Below, in pieces: positions 26,376-50,489 of a stretch of 64,000 nucleotides of DNA. The DNA is taken from assembly GCF_910596095.1 (NCBI RefSeq), contig NC_056534.1, positions 11,176,490-11,240,489 on the forward strand. Reading direction: 5' to 3'. The DNA is from Thunnus maccoyii. Lineage: Eukaryota; Chordata; Actinopteri; Scombriformes; Scombridae. Numbering within the stretch: position 1 is the first letter of the stretch; each line of letters begins with the position of its first letter. The notes beneath the pieces are model-generated. The model did no database searches. It was given only the letters and a program-made list of their open reading frames with translations, and was not told the origin of the DNA. A program made the translations under genes and the position numbers.

Positions 26376-26655
26376 ATGTATGCAGCCTTTGTACAGAGGT
26401 ATGCACTTGTGCTTTCTGGTTTAAATGTAAAATAATTTTTGATGATAAATTTGTAAAAAAACAAAATTAAATAAATATATAAAACAACTCAAGAGATACA
26501 CAAACTTTTCCACAGCACTGTATCTTCCCCTAAAAACCAGTTTGGGCTTTACAAAAGCAGTAACAAGGCACTGTCAGGGATTTCCTCTGCTAACACAAAG
26601 AGGACTTGTGTGTGTACAGTATGTGTGTGTGTTTGTGTGCAGAGTCATGTGACTG

Positions 26656-38876
<12,221 letters not shown>

Positions 38877-39270
38877 GGCTGTGAACAAACGGAGGACTGA
38901 AGCTATTGAACTAACAACAGAGGTCGAACTCTCTGTCCATTTCCAGCGCGGCCGTCCATCTGTCAGACGGTTAACACCGGCCGTTTGACGTCGTTAAAGC
39001 CCGAGGAGCGGCGGACAAACGCGGTAAACGTTAAACTACCGTTGCCGCTTTAAATCCATAACAACAGCAATGCAAACCGTTCTTGTCACTATTCCATATT
39101 TCCGTGTTGGGACGGAACCGGTGACGTCAACAACGGGCTGTCAAGCAGCGAAGGGGGGCGGGGCCGCTCCCGCTTTAGGCTTTGAGTGACAGGAGGCTCA
39201 GCCAATAAGATGGCGGATGAGGGGCAGAAGTGGGAGGAGTAAAGAAACGCCTGGAACCACGTGGAAACAG
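38877..39270 (-). promoter_or_regulatory. Candidate ern2 promoter and 5' UTR with CRE-like and E-box motifs
   Basis: The region just upstream of the ern2 ATG is CpG-rich compared with its surroundings. It holds a palindromic cAMP-response/ATF motif TGACGTCA (39122-39129), a second TGACGTC core (986-992 of the 38 kb block, i.e. 38986-38992), a CCAAT box (39202-39206) and CCACGTGG (39257-39264). ATF6 and XBP1 bind ACGT-core sites, so stress feedback is possible. The standard ERSE spacing (CCAAT-N9-CCACG) is not present. The TSS cannot be placed. Confidence 0.4.
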
Positions 39271-40375
39271 ACAGCAGGGCAGTTGTGATTGCAACAAGAG
39301 CGATGTTTTGTGCAATAGAAAGTGGTGGAGAACGTCATTATCTGCCACATACACACACACACCACGTCAATTATGGTACATTTACTCAAATGTGGATTAT
39401 TAGATGGTTTATTCATATAGGAAGGCTTTTTCTATCTTAACTCTTATTACTGTTTTCTTTATGTTGTGTTCTGTTATTAAAGCACTTTTAGTTTCATTAT
39501 GATTTTGGTGAAAATACTGTTGTACTTCTTCCCTTTATCAGATAGAGGAAGTGGAGAGAGGGCAGGACACGTATTTTTACTTAAAACAATTAAGTATTAG
39601 AGTTCTATAAAGTTATATAGATATTCTATCTTTTAGTCCCTAGTCAAGCTCAAGAAACACTATCATACGTATCCCATCATGCAACTAGTAGCCATTTTTC
39701 TTTAAACCCTTCCAGCCTGATAAATGCCTTTGTCTTGTGTCTTTTCAGTTTGTAATGTAGGCTTTCTATTAAAAATTGTTGTTTTCACACACTGAATAGT
39801 TCTCCCAGCGATTAGTAAACTGACTTTCATGTGTAAAATTGGTGCAATGTCCCTTTAAATAAAATTTTGAATGGAGGACTTCTGTTTGAAATGGACTTCT
39901 TTTACATTTTGGTATTGCAACTTCTTTTACTTCAGAAAAATTATCTGAATACTTCTTTACTTCTTCCACCATTGATTAAAACAACAGTAAAGTCAGAAAA
40001 AGAAAGTCAAACACTTATAAAAACATTTTATTCCTCTGCAAAATATGTCCCTTCAGAAATGTCAGCCAACACTTAGCTCCAGTCCTTCCCCCATGACTTG
40101 TCAAAATACTGCTCAAAGTGCTTTAACATGAGGCAAAGAGACTGTGATTAAGTACCTTGTACATGAGTGTGCTTCAGAAATGAAAGAATGACAAACAGAG
40201 ACAGGTTGAAGCACAGAATAAAATAATACTGGCAGGCACTTCTGTCGTTTGAGGTATGCACAAACAAATGAAACAGACAGCAACATCTTTTAAAGGCATA
40301 TACTGGCTGTGCGTAGGTAGGTGAGGTGTGGGCTCTACACACAGTGCAGCGCCCAGGCCTTTGGCTCTTTTAGAT
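39271..40375. other. Short intergenic interval plus chst12 3' UTR
   Basis: Between the ern2 promoter and the chst12 stop codon. About 40027-40375 is the likely chst12 3' UTR. The block ending with CCCTTTAA near 39858 matches the right end of the repeat ending near 32790 (shared 'actttSatgtgtaaaatt' stretch), so a TTAA-bounded element is probably present. No coding signal was recognised. Confidence 0.45.
40027..40032 (-). terminator. Polyadenylation signal of chst12 (AATAAA on - strand)
   Basis: TTTATT on the plus strand reads AATAAA on the chst12 strand, about 345 nt beyond the stop codon, a normal distance for a compact teleost 3' UTR. No other canonical hexamer was noticed closer to the stop. 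Confidence 0.5.
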
Positions 40376-43300
40376 CTACTGGTGGAGCACGCTGTCAGGT
40401 TTGGGATAACCAAACAGCTCAAAGTCTGGTTTATACAGCTCATACAGTTCTTTCCTCATTGTAATGGGAATCTGTGCAAACCAGTCCCTTTCCCAGCTGG
40501 CTGCAGTTCGGTTTCGAGCCCCAGACGGGAAGCGGAGGAGATGATCCACTTTCAGAAGCTTCAGCAGGTGCTCAGCATCTGTTTCCAGGGTTTCTAATCG
40601 CCCAATGAAGTCATACTTCACCTGGCATGGATGGCACAGACGGTAAACCTGAAACACACAAAAAACAAGGTCTAAACTTTTAAAACTGCATCTGTTTGTG
40701 CGTTTGTGATTTTGTGTGTCTGCCATGACTGTTTCTACCGTGTGTGTGTGTGTACATTGTGTGTGTACGTACTGTGTACTAGCATAGATGAAAAACAGGT
40801 TGCACAACTCTACTTCTGTTCTGTGTTTTATTAACCCAAACGTTGCCTTCTTCGGTGTGCACCTAATCTAATTTTTATTACTTTAACAGACTTCAATTTC
40901 TTATGGCTCTACAGGTCTGCACCACAGTATGTGTGTGTGTGTGTGTGTGTGTGTGACCTCTCTGAAATCACCATCATTTAGATGCTGTATTACATTATCT
41001 GTACATCCACAAATCATTAACCTTAACGCCCTCTGTATATACAACTCTATTTATATATATTCAAGTGAATGGGAAGGTGTGTCCCAACTTCTAATCTAAC
41101 ACACTGTATCTAATCTACAAAGCAGAAATAACACAAAAAAACAGAAACAAAACATGAAAAAATAAAAATAAAAATAAAAGAAGATAGGATTTCTCTTCAA
41201 TTAAGTGGTCTATACTGAAAAATACCTGCATGCAGACAGACACACCACTGAATGTTTTGAGTGTGCTGCTGATGGATGCAATTGCCCCATAATGCAGCAC
41301 ATGACAGAAAAGGAAGAGCTGCTCACAGTCTGAAAAAAACTGCATAAGATTCGAACAGTGTTGTGGTCGCTCTAGTTGCAGCTGACACAAAGAAATTAAG
41401 ATATACATTTGTGGAAATAACACGTTTATCTGCTCTTTGTGAGGTTTTTTCAAACTTGAAATTAGCAGTGATGTCACAAGTTAACATCCATTCATGCATC
41501 GTCACCAGTGCAAAATGGTTGAATTATTTCTTGCACACAAACTGCAAAAATAGAGTCAACATTAGTACAGAGTGTTTACTTCATAGCAGTAGTATGTAGT
41601 ATGGAATTAAAGGGGGACAGGAGCAACCTCATGTAAATAAAGAGTTCAATTCAGTTCAGTTCATTACACTAGTATGGTCTTTTGAAAATAAATGTAGAGG
41701 TGGCGGGTTTACTGTAATAGAGACAGATTTTGATCTGGGATTTCATTAAATTCAATTACATTTTATAAATGAAGTCAAAATTTTAAATGTAGTCTTGCAT
41801 GTGTGTCATGTGCCTTTGTGAGACAGATACCTGCCGCCAGTGTTCATTGAAGATACTCTCCTTCTCAGTCTCTGGATCCAGCAGATATGTGATAAACTGC
41901 TGAAAGGTCGGTTTGATTCCTGCTGCAAACGCCTCTGCTGCAGTTTCTGGCAAACTCCCAGACACGTTACCATAACGACGCAGCATGACTGAACCAAACT
42001 GCCGGTAGAAGTCCTCGTTGGGTCTTACAATCCAAGACAAACACAGATAACACAAACTTTAATAATTTAAGAATCATAGAACTGCTGTTTCATCAAAAGT
42101 GAAGCACGTTCCTCTGCCTCGACCCAGCACACAAGCACACAAACACACACACTCTCTTTCTACCCATCCATTAACAGACACACACCTTCCAAACTTGTTC
42201 CTGAAGGCAGAGATGAGACGTACAAAAGGGTCTCGTACAAACAGAAACTTGGTGTAGTGCTGGAGCTTGAGTGCCATCAGGTGGCGGGACAAAGAACCAT
42301 AATGGCGCCAAAACCTGGTAAAAGACACATAGACGCACACACAAACACACACAAACACACACACACATACGCAAAAATATCATGAAAGATCATCTGTTAG
42401 TGTTATTGGATTGCAACCTCAGTTGTGATTGTGATGTTTGCAGGATCAAAATCCGTATGTTCAGTTTGCTTAGTTCAGTCTGTTCAGTTTCATACAGGAG
42501 TGAAAACATTTGTCACTAAATGACTCAAGAACAGAGCCAGATCTGTCTAAAACGTGAAAAATATGTGTCTTGTACAACGACGCAGATAGGAATAACACTG
42601 GATCGGAAACTCATATCCAAACACAGACAGCTCCCGAGGGGCAGAGAAAGATCTGCCTGTACTGCAGCACCAAGCTCCGCCTGTCGTTTCCACTCTCCTC
42701 TTCCAAGTGTCAACTCAGTAAATAACTCCTTTCGCTTGCACATAGTTCAACTCACAGCTTTAGTATAACTCAATATCGAAGTGTTATGCAACTTTTCATT
42801 AAATAATTCCCTTTGAAAAGCAGTTAAAACAAAAGACAATACACTGCTGCAGAGACCTCCTAGATACATGCATGAGTTTTAGAAACTAAGCTTTGTTAAG
42901 TTTTAAATAAATAAATGATTACTGGGATGTTTCTTGTAATTGTTAAACTGGAATTTTTAGAAGTGAACCTCACGTTCATTACAGAATTGTTAAGTTATCT
43001 CATGCCTCTGGTTTAACACCCCGATTTATGGGTTCATTTGTCTATCTTATTATTGTGGGAGTGAGTTATGTGCTGTGTTTGTGGCTGTCCAGTTTTCCTG
43101 TTTAGACACATTTTTTGGTCTGCCTGTTTTGCATGTTGATTTGTTGGCCAGATGTTTTTTTTACTGAGCTGTTAAAACATTTTTAGTTCAGACTTGGCTT
43201 CTCTGTGTATTTGTAGGAATGTGGTTTGTGTGTAAGCTTTATGTTTTCTAAAGAAAGAGAGTTTGTCTAATTTTGGATCTGTTGCCTAAATATACAGGGT

Positions 43301-45119
43301 AAAGTGCTCTTATTAATCAAAAACGTTTGAGATTAGTCTTGATATAGGCGTCAGTCGTGTATTTTGGTCCAGTGCTGTCAAAGACTTAATGTAATACATA
43401 GATGTTCTTCTTTCTGCTACTCATTAAGTAAAAATGATAATATTTTGTGTAAGCGCTCCCATCTTTCTAAACTGTGCAACTGTTGAAAATATTAAACCCG
43501 TTTAGCTGCTTCAGTTTCAGAATCCTGGTACTGTGCACGCTGACTCACTGTCAAATACAATGGAGCCATCGTTAGTGTTATTAGTAACATCTGTGCTTTT
43601 TCCACTATGACGAGTAACACACAAAGTTCACATCCCCTGTGATTGTGAAAAGATCAAAAAATCCCGCACACAGTCACTTTTGGTGATTTCCTGCTATGAG
43701 AAGTCAAAATGTTCATTTTGAAAAAGTCCTGTTAGGGTACAGAAGTCATGTCCTCAGTACAGTATCTGGAAATTTGGGAATTTCAATGTCCTGAGGAGGA
43801 TTTTATATTGTATAAAATTACACACATGGTAGATTTTGAGGGATTTTTCACATGTTTTTTTAGTTCTTAATATCTTAAAATGTGATTTTTGTATTTCTCC
43901 CACCAGAATTATATTCAGGCAGCGTGGAGAAAGATTTGAAACAGGATTTAGGGAGTTAGAATTTACATTTAATATTACTGAGCGGTTAAAATGATAAATA
44001 AGGTTAAAATAATAACCAGAAAATAATTTAAGCTTTTCTGGTGGCTAATCAAACATTTCTTCAGGGGTGATTTTTTTCTTAAATCCCTGTCTAAAAGTCT
44101 ATATATCAAAACCTATTTGATGGTTTTGATCAATTATTATCAACTTTACTCAAGTCCACAATACAACTGCGAGTATTTATATGTACTTAATTGTGTGTGT
44201 GTTTCATACTTGGCAAAGGTGAGGTGCAGAGAGGAGTTGTGTACGAGGTCAGGAGGTACAGCCTCTGGGTCAGTGTAAGGTTTTCCTGAGGAGGGCGAGA
44301 TCAGAGACTGAGACAGAACCACCATCACTCTCTTCCAGTTGGTGCAAGCTACCTGAACGGAGAACAATAATAGAAAGAAAGAAAAGGTGAGATGTTCAGA
44401 CAGACGAGATGAGGGACTATGAACGTGTGTCAGTGTGGATGTGTGTATTCACCAGCTGCAAATTGCTGGTGGGAAAATGGAGAACTGTGGTTTACATTCT
44501 TGCTATTTTTCTCACACAAAGAAAACTAAACAGCCTCCCACACAAATACACACACAGAAGACAGCTGTACCTTGGGAACGTAGCAGTAGATAATCTGGTG
44601 TGTGTCATCCACTATCAGGTGATCCAGCTCCCTGTTGGGGATCTGCTCAAACGCCCGAGTTCTTCCAGGAAATTCCATTGTGTCCTTTCCTGAACACACA
44701 TCCATGATGCTCTGCTTCCTCGCCTCCTGCTCCCTCTTGTCGACTGAAGCACGACTTGTCTCCTTCTCCTCATCCTCCCTTGTTTCCTCCTTCCGCTTCT
44801 CTTGTGTTTCCTTTCCCTTCTTCTTGTCTTTCTCCTCCTCCTTTTCAGCTGTTCCTCCTGTGTCCTCGGGGACACGTGTCGTGCTGGATATGCTGGTGGT
44901 GGTGGGGACTACGGAGGAGGAAGTGGTCCTGGCTCTGCTGGTGGAGGGAGAATGTGAAGGGTCTGCAGTCGTCGTCTGAGGGTAAAAATAAGAGTGTTTG
45001 GGGTCCTGCAGCGGGTAGAGGTTGAAGCCCCTGACGTCATCCCAGTAAACGATGATCACCAGGATCATAAACAAAGACCCCACGATGAACGCTACTCGTA
45101 GACCCCGCCAGGTTCCCAT
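40376..45119 (-). CDS. chst12: Carbohydrate (chondroitin 4) sulfotransferase 12, complete, five coding exons
   Basis: Golgi type II membrane enzyme that moves sulfate from PAPS to C4 of GalNAc in chondroitin and dermatan. Exons: 44571-45119, 44210-44352, 42186-42314, 41831-42023, 40376-40648; 1287 nt, 428 residues, phases consistent. Short cytosolic tail, TM about 8-26 ([18 protein letters not shown]), then a stem with a strongly charged Glu/Lys/Arg run about residues 90-130. The 5'-phosphosulfate-binding loop is [14 protein letters not shown] and the 3'-phosphate motif is [34 protein letters not shown] and LFGYPKP near the end are CHST12-specific. N-glycosylation sequons NSS, NVS and NRT are present. 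Human CHST12 has 414 residues and, as I recall, an uninterrupted coding exon, so this intron-rich layout is unusual. Confidence 0.92.
42315..44209 (-). other. Large intron of chst12
   Basis: Intron between the exon ending ...HLTFAK and the exon starting FWRHYG. It is AT-rich; I see no exon, RNA gene or clear transposon in it. Confidence 0.7.
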
Positions 45120-45224
45120 GGTTATACTAGATCCAGAGCCGTGATTGGTGAAGACAAGAGGTTATCTCAGCTCCATGGTCACCATCTATCACGGAAGGAC
45201 CCACTTCCTGCTTGCCAGCTGCAA
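45120..45224 (-). other. chst12: 5' UTR part of the chst12 start exon, with a short upstream ORF
   Basis: A good acceptor (tgtttctttcag) ends at 45225, so the exon holding the chst12 ATG starts at 45224 and carries about 105 nt of leader. Within it lies an upstream ORF at 45185-45162 (ATG GTG ACC ATG GAG CTG AGA TAA, MVTMELR); its second ATG has a strong context (GACCATGG). Confidence 0.6.
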
Positions 45225-45484
45225 CTGAAAGAAACAGGAAATGCGATTTAGCCTAAATGAAGTAAAAGGAAGTACGGACTGGTGTTAAAATAGATATTGG
45301 GTATGAGCAAAAACAGAAGTAGAGTGAGATTTCGGATTTATTCTTTAAAAAAAACAGGAAGTGGTGTCATATACTTCACCAGTGGAGGAGGGCACATTCA
45401 TTTAAGTACAATTGTGTTTATTAAATTAATTTCATCCTACTTTATACTACAACTCCACTGCATTTAAGAGAGAAGTATTGTACT

Positions 45485-45582
45485 TTTTCAATGGGGGGTT
45501 CAGGATCTTGCCCAAGAACACTTCGACATGCGGATCTTCCGATTAGTGGATGACCTGGTCTACCTCCTAAGCCACGGTTTAT
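45485..45582 (-). mobile_element. Inverted SINE-like head fragment
   Basis: In reverse it reads 'tggcttaggaggtagacc...', then 'ccactaatcggaagat' and 'gtgttcttgggcaagatcct', matching the 5' half of the SINE at 23961. Confidence 0.5.
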
Positions 45583-47206
45583 CAAATAAGATGCATTGTT
45601 ACAGATGAAACTACCCAACAGCTTATAAAGTAGTTTAGATTTGCTCCACCTCAACCAGCTAAAACATTACACCTTAAAGCATGACTTTGAAACTTTTAAA
45701 TTCATAAAAAGTCAAACTCAGTATAGTGGGTTTTGCTGATAAACCTTACTTGTTCTGGTTGGACCAGTAGCTAATGGTGGCTAATGTTAGCAAACTTTGG
45801 GTAGATGCAGCTGTTTAATTGACAATAATGAGTTAGTTTTGTGACTTTCTTCTCTGATGGTGCTTCTGTTACACAACATTTTAGCATTTACTACTATCTC
45901 ATTACCTCCACTTGTGGTGACAGTGGCTGCTGTTCAGTAAACGTTACATAGACTATTGCTAAGATCTCAAAATGTCTTCCACCAACTCAAAATATCGTAA
46001 CATTAGCAGATCCATTTAGTTACAAAAAAGCAATTCAATAAAGTATATTTAATTACACTTATAATATCATATCATAAGTGTATAAAACAGTTACTTTATC
46101 ACCTTATCACACAACAGTTAACTATAACAGATCTATCCTACATGTTCTTTGGTTACACACAGATACTGCCAGGTTACCATGGCAACAACAAGCCATTGTG
46201 CTAAAATCAATGGTTGAGTGACACAAAAAAAACATTAAGACGGAAAAAACTAAATATAACATACTGACATTATAACCTGCACATACGGTATGCTTTAACT
46301 GAACCTCAAACATGCCAATAATCATTTTTCACAGCAGACATTTTGACTTGTGTCTTTGTAGAAAAAAACACAGGTGTTAAACAATGGCTCCATTAATTCA
46401 AGTGTCTAAATAAACCTTTGCATATATTTGCCATATCATGATATATATTGATGGAAATATATATCATATTATAAAGATTTCAACCCTATTAATCTATAAA
46501 TCAACTCATATTGATTATAGGAAGATAATAACAACCAAAGAAACAAAAAATAATACTTTTCTAATCACTTAAATTGGTAAATTAGTTTAGCCAATCAAGT
46601 TTAAGTAAACTGTAACTCTCAAATACAACTTTAATAGTTACAGCTTCACAAAAGCTAAGATTTCCTCATCTCCTGTTTTATATGAAGACTTTATTTTCTT
46701 TTTAGCCAACGTATAGCAGTGGTAGGATGTAACTATAAGTACTCATGCACCTAAACACAATATTCAGGTACTTGAGCTTTACTTGAGAGTATTTCCATTA
46801 TATGCTACTTTATACGTCTTTATTTCAGAGATAAATATTGTACTCTTTATTCTACAACATTAATTTGAGAGAATATTATTTGAGATAGTCCCTAGTTACT
46901 TCAGATTCAGATTTTACATTTTAAAATGTTGTGGCTGGATGAGCTGAAGTCAGTAATATCATATCATATCATATTATATCATATACTGTATGTTTTTTTA
47001 GGCGATCTAAAACCTTAAAATGCAAAGTAGTAGCCTGCACTATACCATCACTACTAACACTTAGACTAGCACCATTCTGTTCATAAGTACTTTTACTTTT
47101 GATATTTTAATTACATTCTTACAATACACAGGACTTTTACTTGTAATTGAATGTTTTTACTTTATGATAGGCCTATTGCTTTTACTTTTGTTAAAAGATC
47201 TCAATT

Positions 47207-47535
47207 AGGGCTCCAACTAATGATTATTTTCTCGATTAATTGATTAGTTGTTTGGTCCATAAAACGTCAGAAAATGATGAAACATGTTCATCACAGTTTC
47301 TAAAAGCTCAAGATGCAACTTAAAATCTCTTGTTTTGTCCTGATAAAAGTCCACAACCCAAAGATATTCAGTTTACTTTCATAGAGGACAAAAGAAAACT
47401 GAAATTATTCACATTTGAGATGCTGGAAGCAGAGAATTTGGATTTTTTTTTTCTTAAAATATGACTCCAAACAATTATCAAAATAGTTGAGGATTAATTT
47501 AATAGTTGACAATTAATCGATTATCGTTGTAGCTC
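47207..47535 (+). mobile_element. AT-rich hAT-like non-autonomous repeat
   Basis: From 'agggctccaactaatgatta' to 'cgattatcgttgtagctcc'. The internal 'aaagatattcagtttacttt' is typical of the family. It lies in the inferred chst12 leader intron. Confidence 0.55.
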
Positions 47536-49094
47536 CAATTTCAATATCATTCACGACTGGGAAAATATACATTTAAGACTTTAACCTTTACATACTGTTC
47601 AGGGTTTTACCCATTTTTACATTTAATAGCTGTAAAAACATGCTGTACACATTTCTTTTAGCCGGACTTTTCCTAATGCAACCCAGAATATACAAAAATG
47701 GAAATAAAATGTATGAATTTTTTAAAAATTTTGTGCAGCTGATGTACAAATGTGACTCGTATTTATAAAGAAAAATCAAAAATCACCATTCAAACATGTT
47801 GTTGTATTCTTCACATTCTCCTGGACCATAATATAGTGAGACTGTGAATGTCTTTCCTCCATAAATGAATATAATACACTCTGTTGGCTCTCTGACAGCT
47901 TCGTTAAGGACTAATCAAACATATATTAATGAGGTATTTATAAATGTGAAATAGATTTGTGGTTCAGAAGGAGATTAATGATGAGTCAGAATATGAACAG
48001 TATGTGAGGGTTAACTTCAACTCGTGATGAACATTAGTCTTTTTTCTCACCTTTTAAAGTGTAACTTGCTGTAACTGTTACATGCTATATGGTATGTTTG
48101 TGTTTTTGAGTGTGAAATGGTCCAGGGGCCGTGGGAACCTCGGGCTCCTCTCTGGGCGCTCAGCTGTCACAGAGATGTGAACAAACGGGGCTGTGGGGGT
48201 GGAAGCAGCTTCACTTCAGAGCCTGCTGGAGGGTTTACACCCCCTTATTGTCTACCCCATAAAAACATCTGCTGTTGGGGAAAAATCCTGGAAAAAATGA
48301 CGGCCCCCGATAAAATAAGTAAGAAAAAGAAAGTCTGAGGAGGGAGGAAGAGAAACGCAGGAAAAAAAAAATCCATCAGCTCATATGTTGACAGAGAAAA
48401 TTGTTGTCTTTTCTCTGTGGTATGTCTTTCCACGTTTTAACTCTAAACTCCACGTTGACTGCATGGGGCTATTTTGAGAAAGCAGGACATCCACAAACTC
48501 TTGGCACACGCCTTACACGTGCGCACAAACACGCGCAAAAGGGGAAAAAAAACTATTATAAATATTCCCATATGAACTTAAAATGTGTCAATAATAAGTT
48601 TGCAGAGCAGGTTTTAGCACTGTTTTTGTTTTCAATACGGTTTCAATTTTGTTTATAAAAGGGGCTGTTTTGGGTTTTTTTTCCTTTTTTTTTTTTTTTT
48701 TTTTTGAATTATTTCTCGTAAACTAACAACCACCACCTCCTTCTGATCGTCGGTCGGAAAACAGCCTTAATTTATACAGTACACAGGTTACAATGTGCCC
48801 TTTCACTGTCCCTCTCTCTCTCTCTCTCTCATGCAAGAGGACACTTTCCTTCACCTCCACTGCAGCAGCCGAGAGAAAAGCTTGGAGTAATTTTCCTCCA
48901 CAGGCTCCCTCTTCTTCCTCTCACGAACCTTTTCATCTGGTTCTCTTTTGAGGTGGAAGAAAGCCCGGTTCTGTTCCCTTTATGCGCCTCACACCGGGAG
49001 CATCACGGCGACACTTAGATCAAAGCCTGTCTGGTCTCTCGGTGTATAAAAAAAAATGTTACCATAAATCTGATTCTTGTGTGTTTTATCTTAC

Positions 49095-49200
49095 CCGGCT
49101 GATGAGCTCCATGGTGCCGGGCGGTCAGCTCCTCTTTGTCGGCTGCCTGGTGCGGTGTCCCCCTCCTCTCTCTCTCTCTCTCTGTCTGTGTGTCCGTCAG
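49095..49200 (-). promoter_or_regulatory. Candidate first exon and promoter-proximal leader of chst12 with a Kozak-strong uORF
   Basis: On the - strand a GC-rich segment ends CCGGCACC ATG GAG CTC ATC AGC CGG then GTAAGATAAA, a near-consensus donor. The ATG at 49112 has an ideal Kozak context. Joined to the acceptor at 45224 the frame gives a 17-residue peptide, MELISRLQLASRKWVLP, stopping at 45189, ahead of the main ATG and out of the chst12 frame. I therefore read it as a leader exon with a uORF, not as an alternative chst12 start. The upstream boundary near the (GA)n tract is arbitrary. Confidence 0.4.
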
Positions 49201-49344
49201 CCCGGTGATGAGACCGGGTGGGCACGACGGGACTGACTGTAGCGGTCTGCACTCTACACAGACTGGAGCAAATTCTCGCGAGATTTGGGGGATAGCAGCC
49301 ACCCATACCACCCACCCAGCCATACCCCCGTTTTACACACACAC

Positions 49345-49622
49345 ACACACACGTTTATTTAGGTCACTTTTGGGGACATTACATTGACTTACATTCATTT
49401 CCTGGAGACTTATCCTGACCTTAACCATAACCATTACATGCCTAACCCTAAACCTTAACTTAACCTTAACATAACCCTTAACTTACCTTAACTTTAAAGC
49501 AAGTCTTCACCCCAAAATTAATGATTTACGTTGAGGGGACTTGCTGTTTGTCCCCATAAGGGAGGTGAGTCCCCACAACATGACTGTGTAAACAGATTTA
49601 CGTCCCCACAACATGAGGAATA

Positions 49623-49625
<3 letters not shown>
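49345..49625 (-). repeat. Telomere-like CCCTAA island beside (CA)n
   Basis: 'ggggacattacattgactta', then 'gcctaaccctaaaccttaac' and repeated 'cttaaccttaacataaccct', ending with 'gtccccacaacatgaggaat' before a (CA)n tract at 49624-49665. It matches the island at 38.3 kb closely over its first 60 bases. Confidence 0.6.

Positions 49626-49665
<40 letters not shown>
49624..49665. repeat. (CA)n microsatellite
   Basis: Pure CA tract closing the telomere-like island at 49345-49625. Confidence 0.95.
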
Positions 49666-49666
<1 letters not shown>

Positions 49667-50489
49667 TGCCTGGATTTAGGCTGTGAAACCATAGACCCAC
49701 CCACGCCTATGACTATGACATTAGTCCTGTGGTTCCCAAAGTGAAGCTCCGGGACCTCCAGGCGGTCCCTGAGGTGGCTCCTGCAGAATTAGGAATGAAG
49801 TAAGGTCAGTGTTGATAAACAGCAGTGTTTATTAACACATATTAGGACTCTGTGGAAGCTCATTTATGCCAGAAAAATAAAAAATAGATGAAAACTATGC
49901 ATTATAGTTTTTTCTGTCTATGTCAAAAATAAAAATAGGCTAGCACAAGGTATTAAATCAAAATTGTAAGATAAAATTTAAAAAGATAAGGCAAGGCAAA
50001 TTTATTTATATAGCCCAACTCAACACCATCATAAGCTACAGCCTCACACTCTCAACATTTTAAGTAAGGTAGTATTTAATGTTGTTGTCTTCTGCATCAC
50101 AGGTGTTTCTATTCTTCTGGTAACTCAAATCAAAGTGTATATGCTCACCTCTTATTTTTTTTCAATCATAAAACTCTAAGCAGGGCATTATCCATGTTTG
50201 AATGAGGGCCTCTTAATGAGTATTTATAACATCTGTGAGCTGATGGGAAAATGACAGGGTGGTGGCTGTCTCCACATCATAAGAACCAGGAGTGAAGGTT
50301 AGGATCACACTGGCTGTGTTGCTCAAAAAGTCGCACATTTGAGAGAATGTATTTTGCCCAGAAAATAGAAAGTATTGGATGGTGCCACAAGTGCATCAGA
50401 TTTACAGTGTGACCTCCTCAACAAGATTGAGGACCTGGTGGATCAACATCTGGATAAATCACCGTCATCTCAGTCTCACCACGTTGTTT

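Larger units (their letters stand above)
14228..26655. other. Gene-free, repeat-rich interval between the convergent gna12 and ern2 genes
   Basis: No gene recognised on either strand. Contents in order: partial copies of the AT-rich hAT-like repeat and the family with AGCTGYTTTAATCAAT ends (14.4-15.3 kb), long A and T homopolymers (15983-16001, 16108-16136), a G-rich tract (16965-17040), a hAT-like repeat (17431-17761), a degenerate CAACCACCTAGCA array (18895-19290), (GT)n/(AC)n at 19.5-19.8 kb, a TTAA-flanked element (20771-21463), a dead L2-like LINE (21960-22570), the common 'gttagcatgctaacatgctaa' repeat (about 22855-22940), a SINE (23961-24224), and another TTAA-flanked element (25629-26371) that probably overlaps the ern2 3' UTR. 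No clear ern2 polyadenylation signal was found. Confidence 0.6.
45225..49094 (-). other. Probable 5' UTR intron of chst12
   Basis: Inferred intron linking the donor at 49094/49093 (CGG|GTAAGA on the - strand) to the acceptor at 45226/45225. It contains an inverted SINE fragment (45485-45582), a hAT-like repeat (47207-47535), 'catat' low-complexity sequence (46960-46990), a poly-T run (about 48687-48705) and a (CT)n tract (48809-48830). No coding exon was recognised. Confidence 0.4.
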
